Origin: Streptomyces sp. Ru71
GTDB lineage: Bacteria; Actinomycetota; Actinomycetes; Streptomycetales; Streptomycetaceae
Assembly (NCBI RefSeq): GCF_002920535.1
Contig: NZ_PQSS01000080.1
Location: 1 to 33,199 of the forward strand
Reading direction: 5' to 3'
DNA length: 33,199 nt
Positions 1-7,600 of this stretch are shown here, piece after piece. The notes under the pieces were generated by a model that was given only the letters and a program-made list of their open reading frames with translations, did no database searches and was not told the origin of the DNA. The translations under genes were made by a program, and so were the position numbers. Each line of letters starts with the position of its first letter. The first letter of the stretch is position 1.

Positions 1-68
1 GGCGGCACCCGTCCCCGCCTAGCTGCGCGCCGCCGCGCGGGGCGGCACCCGTATCCGCATAGCTGCGG
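1..68. repeat. Tandem 27-bp repeat at window start
   Basis: Positions 1-27 and 41-67 are near-identical (24 of 27 bases; mismatches at unit positions 13, 14 and 19). Each begins GGCGGCACCCGT and ends TAGCTGCG. The TAGCTGCG module recurs at 16751, so this is part of a dispersed intergenic repeat family. The left end may extend outside the window. No coding potential is evident here. Confidence 0.7.
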
Positions 69-232
69 GCAGTCGTGCCGCTGGGGCGGCACGGGTGGGC
101 GCTGGGGGTCCCCCCTGCTCGAAGAGCTTGGGGGAGGCACCCCGTTGCGCCGGGCTGCGCACCCACCCCCGGCTCGCCACAGCGGCGGGCACCCCAGAAC
201 GCCGGGCTGCGCAAGCCCACCCCCGGCCCGCC
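60..232. repeat. Mosaic dispersed intergenic repeat, copy A
   Basis: The block is built of modules shared with 16751-16900. First is TAGCTGCGGGCAGTCGTGCC (60-79). Then comes a G-rich stretch from about 83 to 153 that contains the dyad GCTC-GAA-GAGC flanked by C-run and G-run arms, so it can fold into a hairpin. A third module of the type GGGCTGCGCA followed by CCCACCCCCGGC occurs twice (about 155-175 and 206-228). I recall similar hairpin modules scattered between genes in many Streptomyces genomes. Short ORFs across it look like composition artefacts. It lies downstream of the tetR stop and may serve as that gene's terminator region. Confidence 0.65.
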
Positions 233-286
233 GCAGACGACCAGGTCCTGGAAACGCCGGGTACGTAGACCCCAGGCCGGCGGAGC

Positions 287-913
287 CTAAAGTGCTCGGA
301 GGCCTGCTGCCGTGCTGTGGGACAGGGCGTCCAGGTAGCCCTTGGGGAGCTTCGGCGCGCGGATGACCAGTGCGCGCCAGTACAGCGGACCGGAGATCAG
401 GTCGAGGGCCAGGTCCTCGTCGATGCCGGCGCGGACCTCACCCCGCCGCTGCGCCGCCGCAACGATCCCGCTGGCCACGCCTTCCTGACCCTCGCGCAGA
501 GTCTTCTGCATGGCCTCGGCGATCTCGGGATTGCGGGCCGCCTCCGCCTGGAGGTCGGGGATGATCTGCGAGGCGACCGGATGGCGCAGCGCCCGCGAGC
601 TGACCTCGTACAGCAGCCGCAGATCCCCTTCCAGCGTGCCCGTGTCCGGCACCGGCAGCCCCATCACCGCGAGCGCCGAGACCACGTCCAGCACCAGATG
701 CAGCTTGGACCGCCACCGCCGGTACACCGCCGTCTTGCCGACGCCCGCCCGGCGCGCGATGCCCTCGATGGACATGCGCGCGTAGCCGACGGCCGCCAGC
801 TCCTCGAAGACGGCCGCCCGGATGGCCTCCGTCACGTCCTCGCGGAGTACGGCGGCCCCGGCGGGAGCCCGGCGGCGCGGAGGCGTCTGCGGCCCGTCGG
901 CGTTCGTCGTCAT
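287..913 (-). CDS. TetR-family transcriptional regulator
   Basis: This 208-residue DNA-binding repressor-type protein has an N-terminal helix-turn-helix at about residues 45-70, reading MSIEGIARRAGVGKTAVYRR, the typical TetR_N pattern. The rest is a helical ligand/dimer domain, and length is normal for the family. The ATG at 913 has no Shine-Dalgarno. A TATGCT -10-like hexamer (minus strand, 925-920) ends six bases before the ATG, so the mRNA may be leaderless. The gene is divergent from the ABC exporter at 1061, and the space between holds a duplicated operator-like repeat. By TetR-family precedent it probably represses itself and perhaps the exporter; that target is inference. The ligand is unknown. 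Confidence 0.9.
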   Translation of the reverse strand: MTTNADGPQTPPRRRAPAGAAVLREDVTEAIRAAVFEELAAVGYARMSIEGIARRAGVGKTAVYRRWRSKLHLVLDVVSALAVMGLPVPDTGTLEGDLRLLYEVSSRALRHPVASQIIPDLQAEAARNPEIAEAMQKTLREGQEGVASGIVAAAQRRGEVRAGIDEDLALDLISGPLYWRALVIRAPKLPKGYLDALSHSTAAGLRAL

Positions 914-919
914 GCGACC

Positions 920-1006
920 AGCATAGGCCGTAACGACGAAACGGTTGCGTCCCGACGTCGATTGGGCCTACGCTCCCGTTACGACGAAACGGTCCCGTCC
1001 CGACGT
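920..1006. promoter_or_regulatory. Divergent promoter region with duplicated TetR-type operator
   Basis: Two direct copies of a 29-bp repeat lie at 930-958 and 978-1006, matching at 26 of 29 positions and offset by 48 bp. Each contains an imperfect dyad of the form ACGAAAC-G-GTTGCGT (first copy 6 of 7 pairs, second 5 of 7), the size and style of TetR operators. A plausible plus-strand promoter is TTGCGT (945-950), an 18-bp spacer, then TACGCT (969-974). Copy one overlaps its -35 and copy two its expected start point. On the minus strand, TATGCT (925-920) is a -10 candidate for tetR. Binding by the adjacent regulator is inferred. Confidence 0.6.
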
Positions 1007-1060
1007 GAGAAAACGTCAAGAGAACCGTAAGAAACGGCCTCCCGAACGAAAGCAGCGGAT

Positions 1061-1978
1061 GTGAGCCAGGCCCTCGACACACCGCCCCCGGCCGCCGCGC
1101 CGGCCGCCGGCCTCGACCTCGCGGCGCTCGCCGCCCGCCACGGCCTGTCGGTCAGCGGTGCGCGCCCCTCCCTGCCCAACTACGTCCGCCAGCTGTGGGC
1201 GCGGCGCCACTTCATCACCGCCTTCGCCACCGCCAAGCTCACCGCCCAGTACAGCCAGGCGAAGCTCGGCCAGGTGTGGCAGGTGATGACCCCGCTGCTG
1301 AACGCGGCGGTCTACTACTTCATCTTCGGCGTGCTGCTCGGCACCAAGCAGGGCGTGGCGGACTACATCCCGTTCCTGGTCACCGGCGTGTTCGTGTGGA
1401 CGTTCACACAGAGCTCGATCATGGCCGGCACCCGCGCCATCTCCGGCAACCTCGGCCTGGTCCGCGCCCTGCACTTCCCGCGGGCCGCGCTGCCGATCTC
1501 CTTCTGCCTCCAGCAGCTCCAGCAGCTGCTGTTCTCCATGGCGGCCCTGCTGGTCATCCTGCTGGCCTGCGGCGTGCCGTTCTCGCTGTCCTGGCTGCTG
1601 CTGGTGCCGGCGCTGGTGCTGCAGTTCACCTTCAACGCGGGCGTGTCCATGGTCATGGCCCGCATGGGCGCGAAGACGCCGGACATCGCCCAGCTGATGC
1701 CGTTCCTGCTGCGCACCTGGATGTACGTCTCCGGCGTGATGTGGAGCATCCAGCACACGGTCGGCAAGGGCGACGTACCGCACTGGGCGGTGACCGCCCT
1801 GCAGTGCAACCCCGCCGCCGTCTACATCGACCTCGTCCGGTTCGCCCTCATCGACACCTTCCACGCGAGCCAGCTGCCCCCGCACGTGTGGGCGGTCGCG
1901 ACGGGCTGGGCGCTGCTCGCCGGCGCCGGCGGGTTCATCTACTTCTGGAAGGCAGAGGAGACCTACGGCCGTGGCTGA
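1061..1978 (+). CDS. ABC-2 type transporter permease (TagG/Wzm-like)
   Basis: This 305-residue integral membrane subunit belongs to an ABC exporter of the teichoic acid/polysaccharide export class. An N-terminal cytoplasmic segment of about 60 residues rich in Ala/Pro is followed by about six hydrophobic segments, at roughly 76-93, 102-120, 160-175, 180-203, 215-232 and 275-295. The region after LTAQYSQAKLGQVWQV resembles the amphipathic helix before TM1 in TagG/Wzm. The start is GTG at 1061; an ATG two bases upstream is out of frame. The last 8 bases overlap the ATPase gene at 1971, giving translational coupling. Substrate is unknown; a cell-wall glycopolymer is the family expectation. Confidence 0.88.
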   Translation: MSQALDTPPPAAAPAAGLDLAALAARHGLSVSGARPSLPNYVRQLWARRHFITAFATAKLTAQYSQAKLGQVWQVMTPLLNAAVYYFIFGVLLGTKQGVADYIPFLVTGVFVWTFTQSSIMAGTRAISGNLGLVRALHFPRAALPISFCLQQLQQLLFSMAALLVILLACGVPFSLSWLLLVPALVLQFTFNAGVSMVMARMGAKTPDIAQLMPFLLRTWMYVSGVMWSIQHTVGKGDVPHWAVTALQCNPAAVYIDLVRFALIDTFHASQLPPHVWAVATGWALLAGAGGFIYFWKAEETYGRG

Positions 1979-2792
1979 TCACCTCCTGCGGGCCGCCGAG
2001 CCGGTCCCCACCGTCGTCGCCGACCACGTCGACATCGTCTACCGCGTCAACGGCACCGGCGGCGGCCGCGGCAGCGCCACCGCCGCCCTCAACCGCATCC
2101 TGCGCCGCGGCCAGGCCGAGAAGGCGGCCGGCGTGCGCCGGGTGCACGCCGTGAAGAACGTCTCCTTCGTCGCGTACAAGGGCGAGGCGATCGGGCTCAT
2201 CGGCACCAACGGCTCCGGCAAGTCCACCCTGCTCAAGGCCGTCGCGGGACTGCTGCCCGTGGAGAGGGGCCGTATCTACACCGACGGCCAGCCCTCCCTG
2301 CTCGGCGTCAACGCGGCCCTGATGGGAGACCTGACCGGCGAGCGCAACGTCTACCTCGGCGGCCTCGCCATGGGCATGTCCCGCGAGCAGATCAAGGAGC
2401 GCTACCAGCAGATCGTCGACTTCTCCGGGATCAACGACAAGGGCGACTTCATCTCCCTGCCCATGCGCACCTACTCCTCCGGCATGGGCTCCCGGCTGCG
2501 CTTCTCCATCGCCGCCGCCAAGGACCACGACGTCCTCCTCATCGACGAGGCCCTGGCCACCGGCGACGCGAAGTTCCAGCGGCGCTCGGCCGAACGCATC
2601 GAGGAGATGCGGGGGCAGGCCGGCACCGTCTTCCTCGTCAGCCACAGCAACGGCGCGATCCGCGACACCTGCGGCCGTGTGCTGTGGCTGGAGCGCGGCG
2701 AGCTGCTGATGGACGGCCCCACGGAGGAGGTCATGAAGGAGTACGAGGCCTTCACCAAGGGCGGGAAGAAGCCGCGGCCCCTCGCCGCCTGA
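1971..2792 (+). CDS. ABC transporter ATP-binding protein (TagH/Wzt-like)
   Basis: This 273-residue nucleotide-binding subunit pairs with the preceding permease. Walker A is GTNGSGKS at about residues 77-84, the signature segment YSSGMGSRLRFS starts near 168 (SSGM replaces the usual SGGQ, common in the TagH/Wzt group), Walker B is DVLLIDEAL near 187-195, and the switch His is in LVSHS near 223. There is no long C-terminal sugar-binding domain as in carbohydrate-specific Wzt, so it is closer to the short TagH-like form. GTG start, overlapping the permease stop by 8 bp. Likely energises export of an envelope polymer across the membrane. Confidence 0.92.
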   Translation: MADHLLRAAEPVPTVVADHVDIVYRVNGTGGGRGSATAALNRILRRGQAEKAAGVRRVHAVKNVSFVAYKGEAIGLIGTNGSGKSTLLKAVAGLLPVERGRIYTDGQPSLLGVNAALMGDLTGERNVYLGGLAMGMSREQIKERYQQIVDFSGINDKGDFISLPMRTYSSGMGSRLRFSIAAAKDHDVLLIDEALATGDAKFQRRSAERIEEMRGQAGTVFLVSHSNGAIRDTCGRVLWLERGELLMDGPTEEVMKEYEAFTKGGKKPRPLAA

Positions 2793-2872
2793 AGTCACCT
2801 CCGACGTCCGGCAGTTGAAACCGCGGACGGTGCCCGGTCCGCCTCCGCTACGCTCGTCCGCACGCGATGATC

Positions 2873-2877
2873 AAGGA
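2873..2877 (+). promoter_or_regulatory. Ribosome binding site deciding the kinase start
   Basis: AAGGA lies 7 bases before the GTG at 2885. The upstream in-frame ATG (2867) has no such motif, and the downstream ATG (2894) is too far away at 16 bases. This favours GTG 2885 as the kinase start. Confidence 0.6.
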
Positions 2878-2884
2878 CGGGGGC

Positions 2885-4600
2885 GTGGGCGGCATGGCTG
2901 CGGACGTGGTGGGTGAACGGCTGCGGGACGAGGATCCGAGAGAGATCGCCGGATACCGGCTGCTGGCCCGGATCGGCGAGGGCGGCATGGGCACGGTCTA
3001 CCTCTCCCGCACCCGCGGCGGACAGCCCGTCGCGCTGAAGGTGATCCGGCGCGACTTCGGCGGCGACCCCGGCTTCCGGCGCCGCTTCGAGCAGGAGGTG
3101 CAGGCGGCCCGCCGGGTCCAGGGCTACCACGTCGTCCCGGTCGTCGACCACGACACCACCGGCGAACGGCCCTGGCTCGCCTCGGCGTTCATCCCCGGCC
3201 TTCCTCTGCACGAGGCCCTGACCGCGCACGGCCCGCTGCCGCTGCCCGCCGTGCTCAAGCTCGTCGGCTGCACCGCGCGGGCGCTGACCGCGATCCACTC
3301 CGCCGGCATCGTGCACCGGGACCTGAAGCCCAGCAACATCCTGCTGAGCAGCCAGGGCCCGTACGTCATCGACTTCGGCATCGCCCGCGCCGCCGACGCC
3401 ACCCAGCTCACCGTGTCCGGCGGCGTCATCGGCACCCCGCAGTTCATGTCCCCGGAGCACGCCCTCGGTGAGCCCGTCGGACCGGCCACGGACGTCTTCT
3501 CGCTCGGCCTGATCGCCGCCGTCGCCGCCACCGGCCGCCACCCCTACGGCGACGGCGGCGCCCTCACTCTCGCCGCGCAGATCGCCAACACGGCCGTACG
3601 CCCGCCCCGTCTGGACTCCTACGACGACCATCTCCGCCCGCTCCTGGAGCGCTGCCTCGCCGCCGACCCGGCGCAGCGCATCGGCACCGAGGAACTGGCC
3701 GCGCTGTGCGAGCGGGCCGCGGGCCGGCCGCTGAACGACTTCACCGGCTGGCTGCCCGAGCCCCTCGCCACCGACCTCGCCGCCCGCGAACGGGCCGCCC
3801 TCGCACCGCCGCCGCCGGAGCCGACGGTGGCCGACCTGGGGGCGCAGGGGTCCCAGGGGGCGCAGGGGTCCCAGGGGACGCAAGGGCCGACTCCGCCTCC
3901 GCACGGTCCCACCTTCGCCGGTGCGCCGACCGTGGCCCCTCCCCCGCCGACGTACGCCCCGCCCGCTGCGGCCGGCGCACGGCGCGGCCGGACCGGGCTC
4001 GTCGTCGCGGGTGCCGCCGTGGCCGTCGTCCTCGCGGTGGGGGTGACGTGGACGCTGGCCCGTGCGGGTGGTGACTCCGACCGGACGCAAGGGCAAGGGC
4101 AGGGGCAGGGGCAGGGCGACGGCAAGCAGTCGGTGCAGCCCACCCACTCCGCCACCCCGCCGAGCCCGGACCCGACCCCGTCCGACGACTCGGGATTCAC
4201 GCCGGTGTTCGCCGACCGGACCTTCGCCCTGCGCTCCCCCGGCCGGGTCGCCGTCGTGGAGGCGGATCTGGACATCCCGCAGGTGCATGGCGAGGGCGAG
4301 ATCACCTCGGGCAACGAGATCGAGCTCAGCGACGTCTCCGACGGACGCTGGGAGTTCAAGACGCCCTGGGGCAAGAGCGCCGGCACCACCCCCGAGCAGT
4401 GCCTGGAGGGCGCCCAGGGCGACGTCCTGCCCACCGAGATCGAGGCCAAGGACCTGCGGACGGTCATCCCGGTCGGCACCGTCCTGTGCACCCAGACCGA
4501 CGAGGGCAACCTGGCCATGCTGAAGGTCACCGACATCACCACCGGCGCGGGCGACCTGCCCGACTACGCCACCAAGCTCACCCTGTTCAAGAAGCGCTAG
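2885..4600 (+). CDS. Membrane serine/threonine protein kinase with extracellular domain
   Basis: This 571-residue PASTA-less bacterial Ser/Thr kinase has the glycine loop GEGGMG near residue 32, the catalytic Lys in VALKVI near 51, the catalytic loop HRDLKPSN near 144, DFG near 164 and an SPE activation-segment end near 189. A Pro/Gln-rich linker (about 300-370) includes two perfect 18-bp repeats (3838-3873) encoding GAQGSQ. One transmembrane helix (about 371-393) follows, then a GQ dipeptide run and an extracellular domain of about 150 residues with two Cys that could form a disulfide. The start was chosen on AAGGA spacing. It converges on the glutamate dehydrogenase across a terminator. In mycobacteria Ser/Thr kinases control glutamate metabolism through GarA, but no link is shown here. 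Ligand and substrates are unknown. Confidence 0.93.
   Translation: MGGMAADVVGERLRDEDPREIAGYRLLARIGEGGMGTVYLSRTRGGQPVALKVIRRDFGGDPGFRRRFEQEVQAARRVQGYHVVPVVDHDTTGERPWLASAFIPGLPLHEALTAHGPLPLPAVLKLVGCTARALTAIHSAGIVHRDLKPSNILLSSQGPYVIDFGIARAADATQLTVSGGVIGTPQFMSPEHALGEPVGPATDVFSLGLIAAVAATGRHPYGDGGALTLAAQIANTAVRPPRLDSYDDHLRPLLERCLAADPAQRIGTEELAALCERAAGRPLNDFTGWLPEPLATDLAARERAALAPPPPEPTVADLGAQGSQGAQGSQGTQGPTPPPHGPTFAGAPTVAPPPPTYAPPAAAGARRGRTGLVVAGAAVAVVLAVGVTWTLARAGGDSDRTQGQGQGQGQGDGKQSVQPTHSATPPSPDPTPSDDSGFTPVFADRTFALRSPGRVAVVEADLDIPQVHGEGEITSGNEIELSDVSDGRWEFKTPWGKSAGTTPEQCLEGAQGDVLPTEIEAKDLRTVIPVGTVLCTQTDEGNLAMLKVTDITTGAGDLPDYATKLTLFKKR
3838..3885 (+). repeat. 18-bp tandem repeat inside the kinase linker
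   Basis: Units 3838-3855 and 3856-3873 are identical, and a third partial unit follows. They encode GAQGSQ, GAQGSQ, GTQG in the cytoplasmic juxtamembrane linker. Unit length is a multiple of three, so copy-number change would stay in frame. A 6-bp GGGCAG-like run at about 4088-4117 encodes the GQ run just outside the membrane. Confidence 0.8.
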
Positions 4601-4615
4601 CGGCTGATGGGAAAA

Positions 4616-4658
4616 GGGGGGCGCCCCGGGCCGTACCAGACGGCCCGGGGCGCCCCCC
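4616..4658. terminator. Strong bidirectional terminator hairpin
   Basis: A perfect 19-bp inverted repeat (4616-4634 and 4640-4658) surrounds the 5-base loop ACCAG. It lies 15 bp after the kinase stop and 17 bp before the convergent glutamate dehydrogenase stop. Read from the minus strand, the hairpin is followed by TTTT (4615-4612). It should stop transcription from both sides. Confidence 0.92.
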
Positions 4659-4675
4659 TTCGGCGTTTCCGTGTC

Positions 4676-7600
4676 CTACGAGTGCGCCCGCAGCAGCGTC
4701 CGCATCGTGCGCATCGCCACCGACAGGTTGGCCAGGTCGAACGCGTCCGAGCCCTGGATCTCCTCCAGCGTGGTGCGCGCCCGCGACAGGATCGGCGCGT
4801 TCTTCTGCTCCCACAGCTTGAACCGCTGCTCCGGCGTCGAGGTGCCGTTGCCGACGGCCAGGACGTCCGCGGTGAGCGCCGCGTGCGCCGCGAAGAGGTC
4901 CTCGCGGATCGCCGCGCGGGCCATCGACTGCCAGCGGTCGTTGCGCGGCAGCTCGATGATGCGGTCCATCAGCTGCGTGATGCCGAGCCGGTCGGCGAGG
5001 TCGTAGTACACCTCGGCGACGTCCAGCGGCTCCTTGCCCATGCGGTCGGCGATCGAGACGATGTCCAGCGTCGGGAACGCCGAGGAGAACCCGGCGACCC
5101 GCGTGGCCAGCTCGTCCGGCACGCCGGCGCCGCTCAGCTCGTCGTAGATCTGCTGGTACCACTCAAGGTCGTCGCCCTTGAGCAGCTTCGGCAGCTCGGC
5201 CCACACCTGCTCGACCCGCTCGGCGAAGAAGTCGACCGTCTCCTTCAGCTGCAGCGGCTGCGGCCGGTTGTTGAGCAGCCAGCGCGTGCCGCGCTCGACC
5301 AGGCGGCGCGAGTGCAGCCGGATCCGGGTCTGGACCTCGGCGTCGACCTTGTTGTCCAGGTCCTCCACCGCGTCCCACACGACCGAGGAGCGGAAGATCG
5401 CGCGGGCCGCGGTCTGTGCCCGGACGATCTCCTCCAGCGACGCGCCGGTCTCCTCGCGCAGCCGGTGCAGATACGTCGTACCGCCCGTGTTGACCGTGTC
5501 GTTGACCAGCACGGTCGTGGTGATCTCACGGTGCAGCGGGTGGTTGTCGATCCGGTCGGCGAACCCTTCGCGCAGCGCCGCCGGGAAGTAGCAGTGCAGC
5601 AGCTCGCGCAGGTAGGGGTCGTCCGGCAGCGAGGTCGCCAGCAGTTCCTCGGAGACCGTGATCTTGGTGTACGCCAGCAGCACGGCCGTCTCCGGGCCGG
5701 TCAGGCCCTGGCCCTGCGCGAGGCGCTCACGGATCTGCCGGTCGGTGGGCAGGAACTCCAGCGCGCGGTCCAGGTGGCCCTCGCGCACCAGGTGGCGCAT
5801 GAAGCGCTGCTGGGCGTGGAGCATGTCCTTGGACTGGGCGAGTGCGTTGGCGATCGCCGTGTTCTGCGCGTAGTTGTTGCGCAGGACCAGGGCGCCGACC
5901 TCGTCGGTCATCTCGGCGAGCAGCTTGTTGCGCTGCTTGACGGTCATGTCGCCGTCCGCGACCAGGCCGTTGAGCAGGATCTTGATGTTCACCTCGTGGT
6001 CGGAGGTGTCCACGCCCGCGCTGTTGTCGATGGCGTCGGTGTTGATCTTGCCGCCGTGCAGCGCGAACTCGATCCGGCCGAGCTGGGTCAGGCCCAGGTT
6101 GCCGCCCTCGCCGACGACCTTGACCCGCAGGTCGGCGCCGTCGACGCGGATCGGGTCGTTGGCCTTGTCGCCGACGTCGGCGTGCGACTCGGTCGACGCC
6201 TTGACGTAGGTGCCGATGCCGCCGTTCCACAGCAGGTCCACCGGCGCCTTGAGGATCGCCTTCATCAGCTCGGCCGGGGTCAGCTTGGTGACGCCCGCCT
6301 CGATGCCGAGGGCCTCGCGGATGTGCGCGTTGACCGGGATGGACTTGGCGCTGCGCGGGAAGACGCCGCCGCCCGCGGACAGCAGCTCCTTGTTGTAGTC
6401 CTCCCAGCTGGAGCGCGGCAGGTCGAACAGGCGGCGGCGCTCGGCGTAGGAGGTCGCCGCGTCGGGGTTCGGGTCGATGAAGATGTGCCGGTGGTCGAAC
6501 GCGGCGACCAGCCGGATGTGCTCGCTGAGCAGCATGCCGTTGCCGAACACGTCACCGGACATGTCGCCGATGCCGACGACCGTGAAGTCCTCGCTCTGCG
6601 TGTCCACGCCCAGCTCGCGGAAGTGCCGCTTGACCGACTCCCAGGCACCGCGGGCGGTGATACCCATGCCCTTGTGGTCGTAGCCGGCCGAGCCGCCGGA
6701 GGCGAAGGCGTCGCCGAGCCAGAAGTTGTACGACTGCGCGACCTCGTTGGCGATGTCGGAGAACGTCGCCGTGCCCTTGTCGGCCGCGACCACCAGGTAG
6801 GTGTCGTCCTCGTCGTGGCGCACCACGTCCTTGGGCGGCACGACCTCGCCGGCGACCATGTTGTCGGTGATGTCGAGTAGCGCGGAGATGAACGTCTTGT
6901 AGCTGGCGATGCCCTCGGCCAGCCAGGCGTCGCGGTCCACGCCCGGGTCGGGCAGCTGCTTGGCGACGAAGCCGCCCTTGGCGCCGACCGGCACGATGAC
7001 GGTGTTCTTCACCATCTGCGCCTTGACCAGGCCGAGGATCTCGGTCCGGAAGTCCTCACGCCGGTCGGACCAGCGCAGACCGCCTCGGGCGACCTTGCCG
7101 AAGCGCAGGTGCACACCCTCCACCCGCGGCGAGTACACCCAGATCTCGAACGCCGGGCGCGGCGCCGGCAGGTCCGGGATGGCCTGCGGGTCGAACTTCA
7201 TCGACACGTACGAGTGCGGCCGGCCGTCGGCCGTCTTCTGGAAGAAGTTGGTGCGCAGGGTGGCCTTGATGACGGTGAGGAAGGAGCGCAGGATGCGGTC
7301 CTCGTCCAGGCTTGCCACCTGGTCGAGCGCGGCGTCGACCTCCTCCAGCAGCGCGTCGATCAGTTCAAGGCCGGCCCGCTGCCGCTCCGGCGCCATCCGC
7401 GCCTCGAACAGGGAGACCAGCAGCCGCGTGGTGTGGACGTTGTTGCGGAGGGTGTCCTCCATGTAGTCCTGGCTGAAGGTGGAGCCGGCCTGCCGCAGGT
7501 ACTTGGCGTACGCCCGCAGCACCATCGCCTCACGCCAGTTCAGCCCGGCGCTCAGCACGAGGGCGTTGAAGCCGTCGTTCTCCGCCTGGCCGGTCCAGGT

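Noticed and set aside
75..366. Two overlapping short plus-strand ORFs over the left repeat
   Set aside because: They fall in the dispersed repeat and on the opposite strand of tetR; Pro/Arg-rich composition artefact.
930..990. GlnR-type box from GTNAC followed by GAAAC near tetR
   Set aside because: The spacing between half-sites is 3 bases, not 6, so the 11-bp phase is missing. A TetR operator explains the repeat better.
2815..2854. TTGAAA ... TACGCT promoter before the kinase
   Set aside because: The spacer is 28 bp, too long for a sigma-70-type promoter.
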